Positions 26,884 through 36,085 are shown, counted from the first letter of the stretch. The stretch is DNA of 64,000 nucleotides from Gemmatimonas sp. (GCF_031426495.1 NZ_JANPLK010000049.1:124001-188000), one strand, 5' to 3'. The notes: generated from the letters alone by a model not told the origin. Numbers and translations: made by a program.

Positions 26884-27140
26884 CGCAGCCAACCGTGAAC
26901 ACGTGACGCATCACCGGCAATGTACCGACGACGTCGGCAGACGCGACTTTCTCAAGCGGCTGGATCGGTGGACAACTCACGCAGCAGCCAGTCTCATCCG
27001 ATGAAAATGTGTGCACCCGCAGCTATCTAGCATTACGGACCGGCATGCGCGACTACTACCACGCACAGACGCCATTTGTGAATCCTTCGCCACGACGCGG
27101 CAGTGACGGCCGAGGTAGATCGTGATCGCACACACGGGGC
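26884..27140 (+). pseudogene. Relic of a FAD-dependent oxidoreductase gene
   Basis: This stretch aligns with the start of the intact flavoprotein gene at 28384. Bases 26895-26963 match 28376-28444, including the GTG start and the RRDFLKRL codons of the Tat motif. Bases 26964-27013 match 28633-28682, 27014-27073 match 28701-28760, and 27114-27137 look like 28933-28957. The first jump removes 188 bases and breaks the frame; the second removes 18. In the intact gene, the 188-base segment is bounded by copies of CGACTGG. Stop codons follow, so no protein is made. It is divergent from the intact hydrolase gene exactly as the intact flavoprotein is from a hydrolase relic. Confidence 0.85.
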
Positions 27141-27511
27141 AAACCCCATAGGTGCTCCGCGACAAATCCCCCTCCGTATCCCGAGCCCTTTGTGAGAGCG
27201 TTCCGTTTCCCGGGATGGGAATTTCGATCGGGCTGGGTCGACGATCCGTCGAGCATACGGCGCGATCGCCGACCTCGCCAGCACTGCGTGACGGGCGTCG
27301 GCGACGTCACAGCATTGCAGCATCCCGCCGGAATGTTCGCGGCTCGCTGTCACGCCCCGAGCACATGCACGAACGGCAGTGAGCGTGCGCACCGTGCGCG
27401 ACACCCTATCGAAGCGTAGCGCGAGTGCCGCGCGTTGCTTGCGCCGGCTGCGCCGGATCTGTATGGTGGGCTGAGCATTTACACACTCTCTCCTCCAGCA
27501 CCGGTATACGA
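27141..27511. other. Stretch without a recognisable gene, upstream of the PEP-CTERM gene
   Basis: No open frame here has a convincing start and composition. Some of it may be highly diverged remains of the flavoprotein copy, but I could not align it with confidence. The right end should contain the promoter of the PEP-CTERM gene; no clear -35/-10 pair is visible. Confidence 0.4.
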
Positions 27512-28156
27512 ATGAAGCGAATCTCCATTGCCACGCTCGCACTTTGCCTCGTCGCGACGCAGGCAAGTGCGCAGCTACAGAACGGAAGCTTTGAATCGCC
27601 CGGATGCCCCAATGAGTTCTTCTGCACCAACGGGCCGATCACGTCGTGGCAGACCTACGGAAGCATTGATGTCGTCAACATGTACTGGCCTGCGGGCGAC
27701 GGCTCCATCTCGCTCGATTTGAATGGTGCTACACAGGGGGGCGTCGGACAAACGCTTGCGGGGCTCACGGTCGGTGCGACCTACGACCTGTCGTTCCTGC
27801 TGTCCAAGAATCCCGGCATTGGATCAGCAACGCTCGACGTGCTGTGGCTCGATGCCACACCTGTGAACGAGCTGGCATTCTTTCTGACGCCCATCGGCAA
27901 CTCCTTCACGTTCGCCACGCCGAACTCGCGCACGGACATGTTGTGGGGGCAGCGATCGATGCAGCTCACCGCGACGAACACCACGATGTTTCTCGGCTTT
28001 CGATCGCTGGAGATCATCTCCACTGCAGGGCCGGCACTGGATCGCGTCTCACTCACGCAGACGAGTACCACCGTTCCCGAGCCCGGTACGTACGCGCTAA
28101 TGGCATCGGGACTGCTGGCGCTCGGCGTGATCCGTCGGCGACGCATCACGCGGTAG
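27512..28156 (+). CDS. PEP-CTERM protein with choice-of-anchor C-type domain
   Basis: A 214-residue exported protein. A signal peptide ends at about residue 21 (ASAQ). The body opens with LQNGSFESPGC and carries SIDVVNMYWPAGDGSISLDL and GQTLAGLTVGATYDLSF, the pattern of the choice-of-anchor C (DUF642-like) beta-sandwich. The C-terminus is a full PEP-CTERM signal: VPEPGTYALMASG, a hydrophobic helix, and RRRRITR. Such tails are recognised by exosortase for surface sorting in exopolysaccharide-producing bacteria; no exosortase gene is in the window. ATG 27512 starts the signal peptide. It sits alone between the two copies of the hydrolase/flavoprotein module. Confidence 0.9.
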   Translation: MKRISIATLALCLVATQASAQLQNGSFESPGCPNEFFCTNGPITSWQTYGSIDVVNMYWPAGDGSISLDLNGATQGGVGQTLAGLTVGATYDLSFLLSKNPGIGSATLDVLWLDATPVNELAFFLTPIGNSFTFATPNSRTDMLWGQRSMQLTATNTTMFLGFRSLEIISTAGPALDRVSLTQTSTTVPEPGTYALMASGLLALGVIRRRRITR

Positions 28157-28177
28157 GAGTTCGGTGGACACCGTGAG

Positions 28178-28354
28178 CCGGGTGGCGAAGGGACGATCGT
28201 CCTCTGCGACCCACACGTCGATGTGCACGTAGAACCTGGCGTGCGGCCACGTCAGCTTCCCGGCGGCCTGGATCCCGCCATAATGCCGGTTGGCCCGCGG
28301 CCACAGGAGCGCCACGAAGCCAACGCGCTGGCATTCTTTCCTGCACCAAGGCAT
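28178..28354 (-). pseudogene. Relic of an alpha/beta-hydrolase-like gene
   Basis: Bases 28302-28354 on the minus strand match the first 57 bases of the intact hydrolase gene (26816-26873), including the ATG, the TTGGT that follows and the later CTGTGGCCGC, with about three quarters identity by eye and a 1-base gap. Bases 28178-28201 also match the region of the intact gene near 26463-26486 (plus-strand pattern CCGGGTxGGCGAAG then CGATCGT). The material between is lost or scrambled, and no active-site sequence remains. Its 3' end stops just short of the PEP-CTERM stop codon. Confidence 0.7.
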
Positions 28355-28383
28355 GACGTCTCCACGCCGACGTTGGTGAGCAT

Positions 28384-30087
28384 GTGACCAGTCACCAGAA
28401 ATGCACCGACGGCGTGGGCCGACGCGACTTTCTCAAGCGACTGGCCGTTGTCGCGCCTTTGATGTGGGCCGCGCCGGCATGTGTCGCGGGTCGACCACAT
28501 CGGTCGCCTGCGGCTGCCGACGAACTCGTCGCCGACCTCGTGATCATCGGCGGTGGCCTCGGCGGCTGCGCGGCGGCGCTGGCGGCTGCGCGACGCGGAC
28601 TCCGCGTGATCATGACGGAAGAAACCGACTGGATCGGCGGACAGCTCACGCAGCAAGCGGTGCCGCCCGACGAGAATGCGTGGATCGAAACGATCGGCGG
28701 CACGCGCAGCTATCTGGCACTACGGACCGGCATCCGTGACTACTACCGCGCGCAGACGCCGTTGACCGCGCGCGCCATGGCCAACCCGCGGCTCAATCCC
28801 GGCAACTGCTGGGTGTCGCGGATTGGGTGCGAGCCGCGTGTTGCGCTCACCGTGCTCGAAGCCATGCTCGCCCCGTATGTGGCGAGTGGGCAATTGCGCA
28901 TTCTGCGCCACTACACGGCGGTTGCGGCAAGCGTGGATCGTGACCGCGTGCACGCGGTGCGCGTACGGCAGCGCAACACCGGCCACGACATCGAGCTACG
29001 CGCTCCCTACTTCGCCGACGCCACCGAACTCGGTGACCTCCTGCCGCTCACGCGGACGGAGTACGTCACGGGCGCGGAGTCCGTCGCGCAGACCGGCGAG
29101 CCGCACGCCATGCGCACGGCCGAGCCGGACAACGTGCAGGCGTTCACGATGTGTTTCGCGCTCGAGCATCGCAGCGGTGAACAGCATGTGATCGATCGGC
29201 CCAGCGACTACGCGTCCTGGCGCGATCTCGCGATTCCGGCCGCCGACGGCGTGACGTATCGCCTGCTCAGCTTTGACGAACCAGCAAACCAGCGCATCGG
29301 CTTCGATCCCGAACGGCGTACCGGCTACTGGTCGTATCGTCGCGTGATCGATCGCGATCTGTTCGCGCTTCAACCCGCCGATGATGCGCGATACCGGCAC
29401 GACGTGAGCATCGTGAACTGGGGGCAGAACGACTACTCGTTTGGATCACTGATCGACGTGAGCGCGGCCACCGCGCAGCAGCACGTCGCGCGGGCGAAAG
29501 CGCAGAGCATGTCCCTGCTCTACTGGCTGCAGACCGAAGCCCCTCGTCCCGATGGCGGCGCCGGATGGCCGGGACTTCGCCTGCGCCCCGATGTCATGGG
29601 CACCGACGACGGCTTCGCGAAGTATCCGTATATTCGCGAAAGCCGTCGCATCGCCGCCGAGTTCACCGTGTGCGAGCAGCATGTGACCACTGAGTCGCGT
29701 CCGGATGCCACGCGTGCGGCCGACTTCCCCGACAGCGTGGGCATCGGGCACTACAGCATGGATCTGCACCGCACTACCCGCGGTGACTACGGGCGCTACG
29801 GCGCGACCTTTCCCTTTCAGATTCCGCTGGGTGCGCTGCTGCCGCAGCGCGTGGAGAACCTGCTGCCGGCGTGCAAGAACCTTGGCGTCACGCACCTCAC
29901 AAACGGCTGCTATCGCCTGCATCCGATCGAGTGGAACATCGGCGAGAGCGTGGGAAACCTCGTGGCGTTCTGTTTAGCGAAGCGCTGCGCGCCGCGTGCG
30001 GTACGCCAGCAGGCGAAGCTATTGCAGGACTTTCAGCGGGAGCTCGCGCGCGTCGGGGTGCCGTTGCAGTGGCCGCTGCCGGGCTGA
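28384..30087 (+). CDS. Tat-exported FAD-dependent oxidoreductase
   Basis: A 567-residue flavoprotein of the FAD_oxidored type. The N-terminus has a twin-arginine signal (GRRDFLKRL at 12-20 and a short hydrophobic run), so it should be folded with FAD and exported. The FAD motif is VIIGGGLGGCAAALAA at 53-68, followed by TEETDWIGGQLTQQ, the usual second motif of this family. Late motifs PFQIPLGALLP and LLPACKNLGVTHLTNG fit the family's C-terminal flavin contacts. Relatives appear among putative polysaccharide or cofactor oxidoreductases; the substrate is unknown. The GTG start at 28384 is supported by conservation of the same start in the relic copy at 26897. Confidence 0.85.
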   Translation: MTSHQKCTDGVGRRDFLKRLAVVAPLMWAAPACVAGRPHRSPAAADELVADLVIIGGGLGGCAAALAAARRGLRVIMTEETDWIGGQLTQQAVPPDENAWIETIGGTRSYLALRTGIRDYYRAQTPLTARAMANPRLNPGNCWVSRIGCEPRVALTVLEAMLAPYVASGQLRILRHYTAVAASVDRDRVHAVRVRQRNTGHDIELRAPYFADATELGDLLPLTRTEYVTGAESVAQTGEPHAMRTAEPDNVQAFTMCFALEHRSGEQHVIDRPSDYASWRDLAIPAADGVTYRLLSFDEPANQRIGFDPERRTGYWSYRRVIDRDLFALQPADDARYRHDVSIVNWGQNDYSFGSLIDVSAATAQQHVARAKAQSMSLLYWLQTEAPRPDGGAGWPGLRLRPDVMGTDDGFAKYPYIRESRRIAAEFTVCEQHVTTESRPDATRAADFPDSVGIGHYSMDLHRTTRGDYGRYGATFPFQIPLGALLPQRVENLLPACKNLGVTHLTNGCYRLHPIEWNIGESVGNLVAFCLAKRCAPRAVRQQAKLLQDFQRELARVGVPLQWPLPG

Positions 30088-30400
30088 GCGGACTCCACTA
30101 TGCGTTCGACGCTCGCCCGACGGGGATTCGCGATCAGTACCGTTTCGCCGAGTCCCCCTGCTGCCCTTCGACGCGGGCCCCATTTTGTCCAGGAGCTCTC
30201 AATGGCGAAGTCGCATAATTGCATTCTGGCAGGCCGAGTAGGGACGAGCGGCAAAGGCTGGGTGCTGCTGGACGGTCTCCGCCGCCGGACATACCTTGGC
30301 ACGGTTCACCGGCATACCCATCGGGTCGAGTGCCTGGCCCGTCAACGAGTGGGCCCGGCCCAGTACGCCGTGTCACGCTGCCCACAAAACGGCACCGCAT
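30088..30400. other. Long leader or promoter region of a kinase gene
   Basis: About 310 bases between the flavoprotein stop and the chosen TTG start of the kinase gene. Open frames exist, but their translations are unlike any family I know. The kinase frame itself is open from 30296 (another TTG). I see no hairpin followed by a T run. Confidence 0.4.
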
Positions 30401-33088
30401 TTGGCTGACATCACCGAACACCTCGCAGCCGCCCTCGGCGACCGGTACCGCATCGAGCGTCGACTCGGTGAGGGCGGCATGGCTATCGTGTACCTCGCCG
30501 AGGATCTCAAGCACGACCGCAAGGTAGCGCTGAAGGTGCTGCGCCCCGAACTCGGCGTGGTACTTGGCGCCGAGCGGTTCTTGCAGGAGATCAAGACGAC
30601 GGCGCGCTTTCAGCATCCGCACATTCTGCCGCTTTACGACAGTGGTCGAACAATGGCGGCGCATGGCGACGGCACGGGATTCCTGTACTACGTCATGCCG
30701 TACGTGGAAGGGGAAACACTCCGGGACAAGCTCGATCACGAGCAGCAGCTCGGGATCGACGAAGCGGTGAGCATTGCCAGCGAAGTCGCCGACGCGTTGC
30801 AGTACGCGCACGAGCAAGGGGTCATTCACCGGGACATCAAGCCAGAGAATATTCTCCTGCGCAACGGGCACGCGTTCGTCGCGGACTTCGGCATCGCGCT
30901 GGCGGTGAGCGCGGCAGCCGGCGGACGGATGACGGAGACGGGTCTGTCGCTGGGCACACCGCATTACATGTCGCCCGAGCAAGCGACGGCCGACAGAAGC
31001 ATCACCAACCGCTCGGACATCTACGCACTGGGCTCCGTGCTGTTCGAAATGCTGACGGGTGAACCCCCGCATACCGGCCCATCGGCGCAGGCGATCATCA
31101 TGAAGATCGTGTCGGACGAGGCGCGGCCGGTCAGAACGCTCCGCAAGGCGGTGCCGCCGAACGTCGCTGACGCAGTCGCCATGGCGTTGGAGAAATTCCC
31201 GGCCGATCGTTTCGACAGTGCGAAAGCGTTTGCCGATGCGCTACGCAGTCCCACGTTCGCGCTGCCCGCTTCACGTACTACCGTCACCGGTGCCTCGCGT
31301 ACGGTGTCCCGTCGGATGGTGCTCCCTGCGTTGGCGGTCGTCGCGCTGGTGAGCGTCGCGCTGGTAGGCGTCGCGCTGGCCGCCCAGCGGTGGATTCGCC
31401 CGAGTCGAAGCACGTCCGTCGCGCGCTACGCGACAACGCTCGGCGCGCCCGGTGCGCTCGATGGCATCACGTTTGGGGTCGAGGCCGCGCTCTCACCCGA
31501 TGGCGCGTCGTTGGTTTTTCGCAGTCCGCTCACTGGTCCCGGTCAGCTCTACATCAAGCGTCGCGATGAAGTCGTCGCACGGCCACTGGCCGGCACGGAA
31601 GGCGGCTCGGGACCCTTCTTCTCGCCCGACGGCGCGTTTATCGCGTTCGTTGCCAACGGACAATTGCGGCGAATTCCGAGCGCTGGTGGCGCGCCGCTCA
31701 AACTCGCGGACTCCGTCAACGCGACCTTCAACCGCGGTGCGTGGTTGGAAGACGGGTCGATCGTGTACTACGACGCCCCGTCTCGTACGCTCCGCCGCCT
31801 CCGTACCGGAGACGCCGCGTCGCAGGTGATCGTCTCGCGCGAGACGCTGGAGGGGCGCTTTCCGTGGCTGCCCACGCCGCTCCCACGCTCACGCGGCGTG
31901 CTCTTCACAGCGCATCGCACCGAGTGCGTGGGACCAGTGAGCTGCCGTCCGAGCCGCGTGTACGTGTACGACGCACGCAAGGATACCGTGCGCGCGCTCT
32001 TCGAAGACGCCATCGGCGCCTGGTACGTCCCTACGGGACACGTGCTGTACCTGACCAGCGCGGGGACGCTGATGGCTGCGCCGTGGGACGACGAGACCCT
32101 TACCGCGACCGCTCGACCGGTGCCGGTGTTGGACGGCATTCAGGCTCCGGGCTTTGTGATCTCCGACGATGGGACGGCGTACTATCTGCTCGGTCGCTCG
32201 GAATTCGCGCCGGGCCCGGTGCCGAACGCGAAAGTCGTGTGGGTCGATCGCGCTGGGCAGGTCGAGCCGGTGGATTCCGCATGGCAGGTGAACACCAGCG
32301 GCACGTTCCGCGGCATGACGGAAATTGACTGGGGACTCGCCCTGTCGCCCGACGGACGACGCATCGCACTCACGCTGCTCACGGAGCTTGGCACCGATAT
32401 TTGGATCAAGCAGCTCCCTACCGGGCCGGTGTCACGGCTCACGCAGCATGCGGGCGTGGACCGCGCGCCGGCGTGGACGCCTGACGGGAAGTCCGTCACG
32501 TTTCTCTCGGATCGACCGATCGGGACCGGTTCGAGGGCGAACGGGAATTCGTACCACCGGTGGGAGCAGGTCGCCGACGGCACGGGTGAGGCAAGACTCA
32601 CCGGCAACTCGGGAGTGGATAGCCTGACCCGTGGCATCGTAGCCAACGGATCCAACGCGAGCGGCGCGGTGCTGTCGCCCGATTCCCGTTGGCTCGCGTA
32701 TGTGTCGAATGAGCAGGGCGCGAACGAAGTGTTCGTCCGTCCGTTCCCCAATGTGAACGGCGGAAAGTGGCAGGTGTCGCGCGGTGGTGGTAGTGCTCCG
32801 CTCTGGGCGCACAACGGGCGCGAGTTGTTCTACGTCGCCAACGGCAAGATGCATCTCGTGAGCATCCGTTCGGGTCCGCCATTTTCAGCGGAGCCCCCGC
32901 GCACCTTGTTCACGATCCCGGAGTACATCCGCGCGGGATCACCGGTCGGTGGCACGTTTGCGATCACGCCCGACGATCAGCGGTTTCTCATGGTGCGCGA
33001 CAACAAGTGGGAAGATATGGCGGGGACGCCAACGCTCGTGGTGGTACAGAACTTCTTCGACGAACTGCGGGCGAAGCTGAAGCAATGA
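30401..33088 (+). CDS. Ser/Thr protein kinase with C-terminal beta-propeller (TolB/PD40-like)
   Basis: About 895 residues. The kinase domain covers 14-285: GEGGMA (23-28), VALK with Lys45, HRDIKPEN with Asp145, DFG with Asp162, GTPHYMSPEQ. One transmembrane helix at 306-328 is followed by a large extracytoplasmic domain with repeated SPDGxxxxF/L units (ALSPDGASLVF, FFSPDGAFIAF, ALSPDGRRIAL, VLSPDSRWLAY, ITPDDQRFLMV), a six- or seven-bladed propeller expected to sense a ligand. TTG 30401 is chosen because related kinases begin about 14 residues before RYRIER; a TTG at 30296 would add 35 poorly conserved residues. Its TGA overlaps the next ATG (ATGA). Confidence 0.9.
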   Translation: MADITEHLAAALGDRYRIERRLGEGGMAIVYLAEDLKHDRKVALKVLRPELGVVLGAERFLQEIKTTARFQHPHILPLYDSGRTMAAHGDGTGFLYYVMPYVEGETLRDKLDHEQQLGIDEAVSIASEVADALQYAHEQGVIHRDIKPENILLRNGHAFVADFGIALAVSAAAGGRMTETGLSLGTPHYMSPEQATADRSITNRSDIYALGSVLFEMLTGEPPHTGPSAQAIIMKIVSDEARPVRTLRKAVPPNVADAVAMALEKFPADRFDSAKAFADALRSPTFALPASRTTVTGASRTVSRRMVLPALAVVALVSVALVGVALAAQRWIRPSRSTSVARYATTLGAPGALDGITFGVEAALSPDGASLVFRSPLTGPGQLYIKRRDEVVARPLAGTEGGSGPFFSPDGAFIAFVANGQLRRIPSAGGAPLKLADSVNATFNRGAWLEDGSIVYYDAPSRTLRRLRTGDAASQVIVSRETLEGRFPWLPTPLPRSRGVLFTAHRTECVGPVSCRPSRVYVYDARKDTVRALFEDAIGAWYVPTGHVLYLTSAGTLMAAPWDDETLTATARPVPVLDGIQAPGFVISDDGTAYYLLGRSEFAPGPVPNAKVVWVDRAGQVEPVDSAWQVNTSGTFRGMTEIDWGLALSPDGRRIALTLLTELGTDIWIKQLPTGPVSRLTQHAGVDRAPAWTPDGKSVTFLSDRPIGTGSRANGNSYHRWEQVADGTGEARLTGNSGVDSLTRGIVANGSNASGAVLSPDSRWLAYVSNEQGANEVFVRPFPNVNGGKWQVSRGGGSAPLWAHNGRELFYVANGKMHLVSIRSGPPFSAEPPRTLFTIPEYIRAGSPVGGTFAITPDDQRFLMVRDNKWEDMAGTPTLVVVQNFFDELRAKLKQ

Positions 33089-34458
33089 TGCAAACCGACT
33101 ACGTGGTCATCGGTGCGGGTGCAGCCGGTATGGCCATCACCGATGCGTTGCTCACCCATACCGACGCCACCGTTACGATGGTGGACCGCCGTCACGCGCC
33201 CGGCGGACACTGGATCGATGCCTACCCGTACGTGCGACTGCACCAGCCGTCGGCATTTTACGGAGTGGATTCCACACCACTCGGACGGACCACGATCGAC
33301 GTTACCGGCTTGAATGCCGGGTTCTACGAGCGCGCCAGTGCAGACGATATCCGCTCGTACTATGGGCAGGTCATGCAGCGCCGTTTTCTCGCCAGTGGAC
33401 GCGTCCGGTACTTCCCGAACTGTGAGTACCTGACCGAACAACGCGTGCATTCACGAGTGACTGGGGCGACCTGGGAGGTACGCGCCGCGCGCAAGGTCAT
33501 CGACACGACGTACCTCGAGGGCGACATCCCCGCCACGAGTCCGCCACCGTTTGCGGTGGCAGACGGCGTGCAGTGTGTCCCCGCGGGTGCCATTGCGCGC
33601 CTTGACGAGCGACCGGACGAGTTTGTCGTCATCGGCGGCGGAAAGACGGCGCTTGACGCGTGTATCTGGTTGCTCGAGCAAGGCGTTGAGCCAGCAGACA
33701 TCCGCTGGGTCAAGCCGCGCGAGAGCTGGTGGATCAACCGCAAGTATGTGCAGCCGGCCACACTCCTGCCCGATCTTTTTCGCGGCCATGCGCTCCACTT
33801 GGAAGCCGCGGCGCAGGCCACGTCAATTCGCGACCTGTTTGCCCGCCTGGAGGCGAAGCGCTTCATGCTGCGCGTCGACACTGAGGTGGAGCCGATCATG
33901 TATCGCGGCGCGTTCATCAGTGAGACCGAACTCGATCTGGTCCGTACGATCAAGAACGTCGTACGACTCGGTCACGTGCGGCGGATCGATCACCACACCA
34001 TCACGCTCGATCAGGGTCAGGTACCAACCAGCCCGCGCAGCCTGCACATTCACTGTGCGGCGCGTGCCCTTCCGCGGCCCGAATTACGGCCGATGTTTGA
34101 ACCTGGCCGAATTACCGTGCAGCCGTTCATGAGAGGACTCGCCTGCTTCCAGTTTGCGATGGTGGGAGTTGCCGAGGCGTTGTTGAACACGGACGAAGAG
34201 AAGAACCACGTGTTGCCTCCGATCAACTACTGGGACTCGACCAGAGATTCCCTCACCAGCCTGCTGGCTGGCGTCGCCCATGCGAAGGCTCGTGCCGACT
34301 TCCCAGCGCTCGCCGCGTGGGCGAATACGTCGCGTCTCAATCCGATGGGAGATCTCGGGCCGTATGGTGATCACCCCGACGTGCTTGAGGCGCGAGCACT
34401 GATCCAACGTCATAGTGCTGCGGCCTACGGCAACATGTCGCGACTGACTGCTCTCTGA
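33085..34458 (+). CDS. FAD/NAD(P)-binding oxidoreductase (flavin monooxygenase-like)
   Basis: A 457-residue two-Rossmann flavoprotein. The first dinucleotide fold starts at residue 6 (VVIGAGAAGMAI), with DRRHAPGGHWIDAYPYVRLHQPS, a pattern like flavin monooxygenases. The second is FVVIGGGKTALDACIWL near residue 180, followed by RWVKPRESWWINR. It may use NADPH and oxygen, but the substrate is unknown. ATG 33085 overlaps the kinase stop codon, so translation is coupled to the kinase-propeller protein. Other in-frame starts lie inside the kinase gene and are ignored. It is cytosolic by composition, with no signal sequence. Confidence 0.83.
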   Translation: MMQTDYVVIGAGAAGMAITDALLTHTDATVTMVDRRHAPGGHWIDAYPYVRLHQPSAFYGVDSTPLGRTTIDVTGLNAGFYERASADDIRSYYGQVMQRRFLASGRVRYFPNCEYLTEQRVHSRVTGATWEVRAARKVIDTTYLEGDIPATSPPPFAVADGVQCVPAGAIARLDERPDEFVVIGGGKTALDACIWLLEQGVEPADIRWVKPRESWWINRKYVQPATLLPDLFRGHALHLEAAAQATSIRDLFARLEAKRFMLRVDTEVEPIMYRGAFISETELDLVRTIKNVVRLGHVRRIDHHTITLDQGQVPTSPRSLHIHCAARALPRPELRPMFEPGRITVQPFMRGLACFQFAMVGVAEALLNTDEEKNHVLPPINYWDSTRDSLTSLLAGVAHAKARADFPALAAWANTSRLNPMGDLGPYGDHPDVLEARALIQRHSAAAYGNMSRLTAL

Positions 34459-34500
34459 CTGCCGGTGGCGACGCCTCCCCTCCCCTCACCCGTCCCGCTA

Positions 34501-35005
34501 TGAGTGAGAACCCACCGATGGTCCCCGCTGGCACTGGCGCGCATCCCATCATGCTGGTGGTTATCGCGGCCAATGCGCTGCGCGCATCGAGCGCCTTCTA
34601 TGCGGAGCTGTTCGGCTGGACGCTGATGCCGATGTCGGGCGAACTCATGGTGGGCACCACGTCCGGCGGACCGACCGTCGCGTTGCGGGCCAACGTTCCA
34701 AATGGGGCGCCGGCCTCGGTGCCCTTTCTCGGCGTCACGGATGTCGAGGCCACACTCGCCCGCGTCGTCGAGACCGGTGGCAGCATCGACCGCTCCCCGC
34801 GGAGCATGCCGATGATGGGTACCATGGCGCGCTTCACGGATCCGTCGGGTACCATCTACGGGCTCACCAGTGCGAGTTCGTCGGCGCCCGTGGCATCGAT
34901 GCCGCCGGCGGCAAGCGCATGGGCGACGCGATGACTATGCCGGGCTTCGCGACGTTCGGTTACTTCACTGACCCGTCGGGCACGGTGATGGGACTGATCG
35001 GCTAA
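34501..35005 (+). pseudogene. Broken VOC (glyoxalase/bleomycin-resistance) gene
   Basis: The frame from ATG 34501 encodes 144 residues containing one complete VOC fold: HPIMLVVIAAN, SSAFYAELFGWTLM, VPFLGVTDVEATLARVVETG, then MARFTDPSGTIYGL. After residue about 125 it runs into low-complexity sequence and stops at 34934. In a different frame, bases about 34885-35005 encode the last third of a second VOC unit (GIDAAGGKRMGDAMTMPGF, then YFTDPSGTVMGLIG). The locus looks like a two-domain or duplicated VOC protein that lost most of its second half and shifted frame. The first domain alone could still be functional. Confidence 0.65.
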
Positions 35006-35092
35006 GCGTAAGGCCGCATATTGCGGACGGCCACTCATACCAGGAGCGTGATCGTCCCAAGCACTCGCCCAAGCACCTGAATGTGCGCTGGG

Positions 35093-35977
35093 CTATTCGT
35101 TCACCAATGAAATGTGTTGAGCGACGATTTGCCAACCGTGGCCCCAGGAGACCCAAGTTCTGGTGTAGCGCTTGATAATAATGATCGGCTTCCCGGCATC
35201 TAAAGCAACGTATCTGACCTTTCCACTTTCGACGGCAGCGTTGTTGTCGATGGCGAGTACCTTCTGCTCAGAGAGTTCCGCTGATTGGAAGCTTATATGA
35301 CTGGTTTTGTAGCTCTCGAGCTCCTGAGCCTTGCCGACACTGTCCCCGTCCCCACACGTACAGATGTATTCGGTGGCTAGCACCCGTTGGAGCGCAGCGA
35401 GGTCGCCACTCGTTTCCAGCTCCGCGTAGCTGCGGCCGTCGTTCAGGCGTTTCATCAAGTCGTTGAAATCGCGTCCGGCCTTCGTGACTTGGCGCTCCAT
35501 CAGTTTGTCGTCGTGCGTCTGTTCGGTGTCCTGTTCCGCGATAACCATCCAGCGACCGTTACGCTTCTCAAAAACACCGGTATGGCGCCCTGTGTACGTG
35601 GTCGGCTCAGCAGTAGGCGCGTCGATGGGAGTTGTTTGCGATGTGTAGTCGTTGGTCACAACCGCCATATTGCCAACGGCACGCACAAGCACATTCTCGT
35701 GCTTAAGGGAAATCATTCGCGCCGACGGTTTGTCTCGCTGCTGCGTAAAAAAGTTCAACACCTGCGCGCGGTCAGACTTGCGCCCGCTTGCGCCCGTGAA
35801 GACGTAGTCGTCCGGTATGACATGCTGGAGGAACGTGATGTCACGGCTCGCAACTGCTTTGTCGTATGCGGCGACGAACGCACGCACCTCTTGCTCCGCT
35901 TTGCTGCTTTGGGCGGCGACTGCAAAAGGCGAAATAACGATCGAAAGTGCGATCGTGAGTGACTTTTGGATCTTCAT
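35093..35977 (-). CDS. Secreted protein with two NTF2-like (DUF4440/SnoaL) domains
   Basis: A 294-residue exported protein: signal peptide to about residue 22 (VAAQ), then two cone-shaped NTF2-like domains. The first is about 28-150, with EVRAFVAAYDKAVASRD and RNGRWMVIAEQD. The second is about 165-290, with FNDLMKRLNDGRS and GHGWQIVAQH. Function unknown; such domains bind small molecules or are catalytic. Two 60-base samples of the gene give about 53 and 47 percent G+C, well below its neighbours, and codon choice is correspondingly relaxed, which suggests acquisition by transfer. AGGA lies 8 nt before the ATG. Confidence 0.8.
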   Translation of the reverse strand: MKIQKSLTIALSIVISPFAVAAQSSKAEQEVRAFVAAYDKAVASRDITFLQHVIPDDYVFTGASGRKSDRAQVLNFFTQQRDKPSARMISLKHENVLVRAVGNMAVVTNDYTSQTTPIDAPTAEPTTYTGRHTGVFEKRNGRWMVIAEQDTEQTHDDKLMERQVTKAGRDFNDLMKRLNDGRSYAELETSGDLAALQRVLATEYICTCGDGDSVGKAQELESYKTSHISFQSAELSEQKVLAIDNNAAVESGKVRYVALDAGKPIIIIKRYTRTWVSWGHGWQIVAQHISLVNE

Positions 35978-36085
35978 TGCTGGTCCTCGCGAGATTGCCG
36001 CCCAGCGACAAGCTTATGCAGCGGGCGCTCCACTGAAAAACTCGCGTAGCGCGCTACCGACTACGCCCGACTGCGGCGAGCATCA

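Noticed and set aside
30100..30408. A 102-codon frame before the propeller kinase
   Set aside because: Translation unlike any family and no ribosome-binding site; treated as leader sequence.
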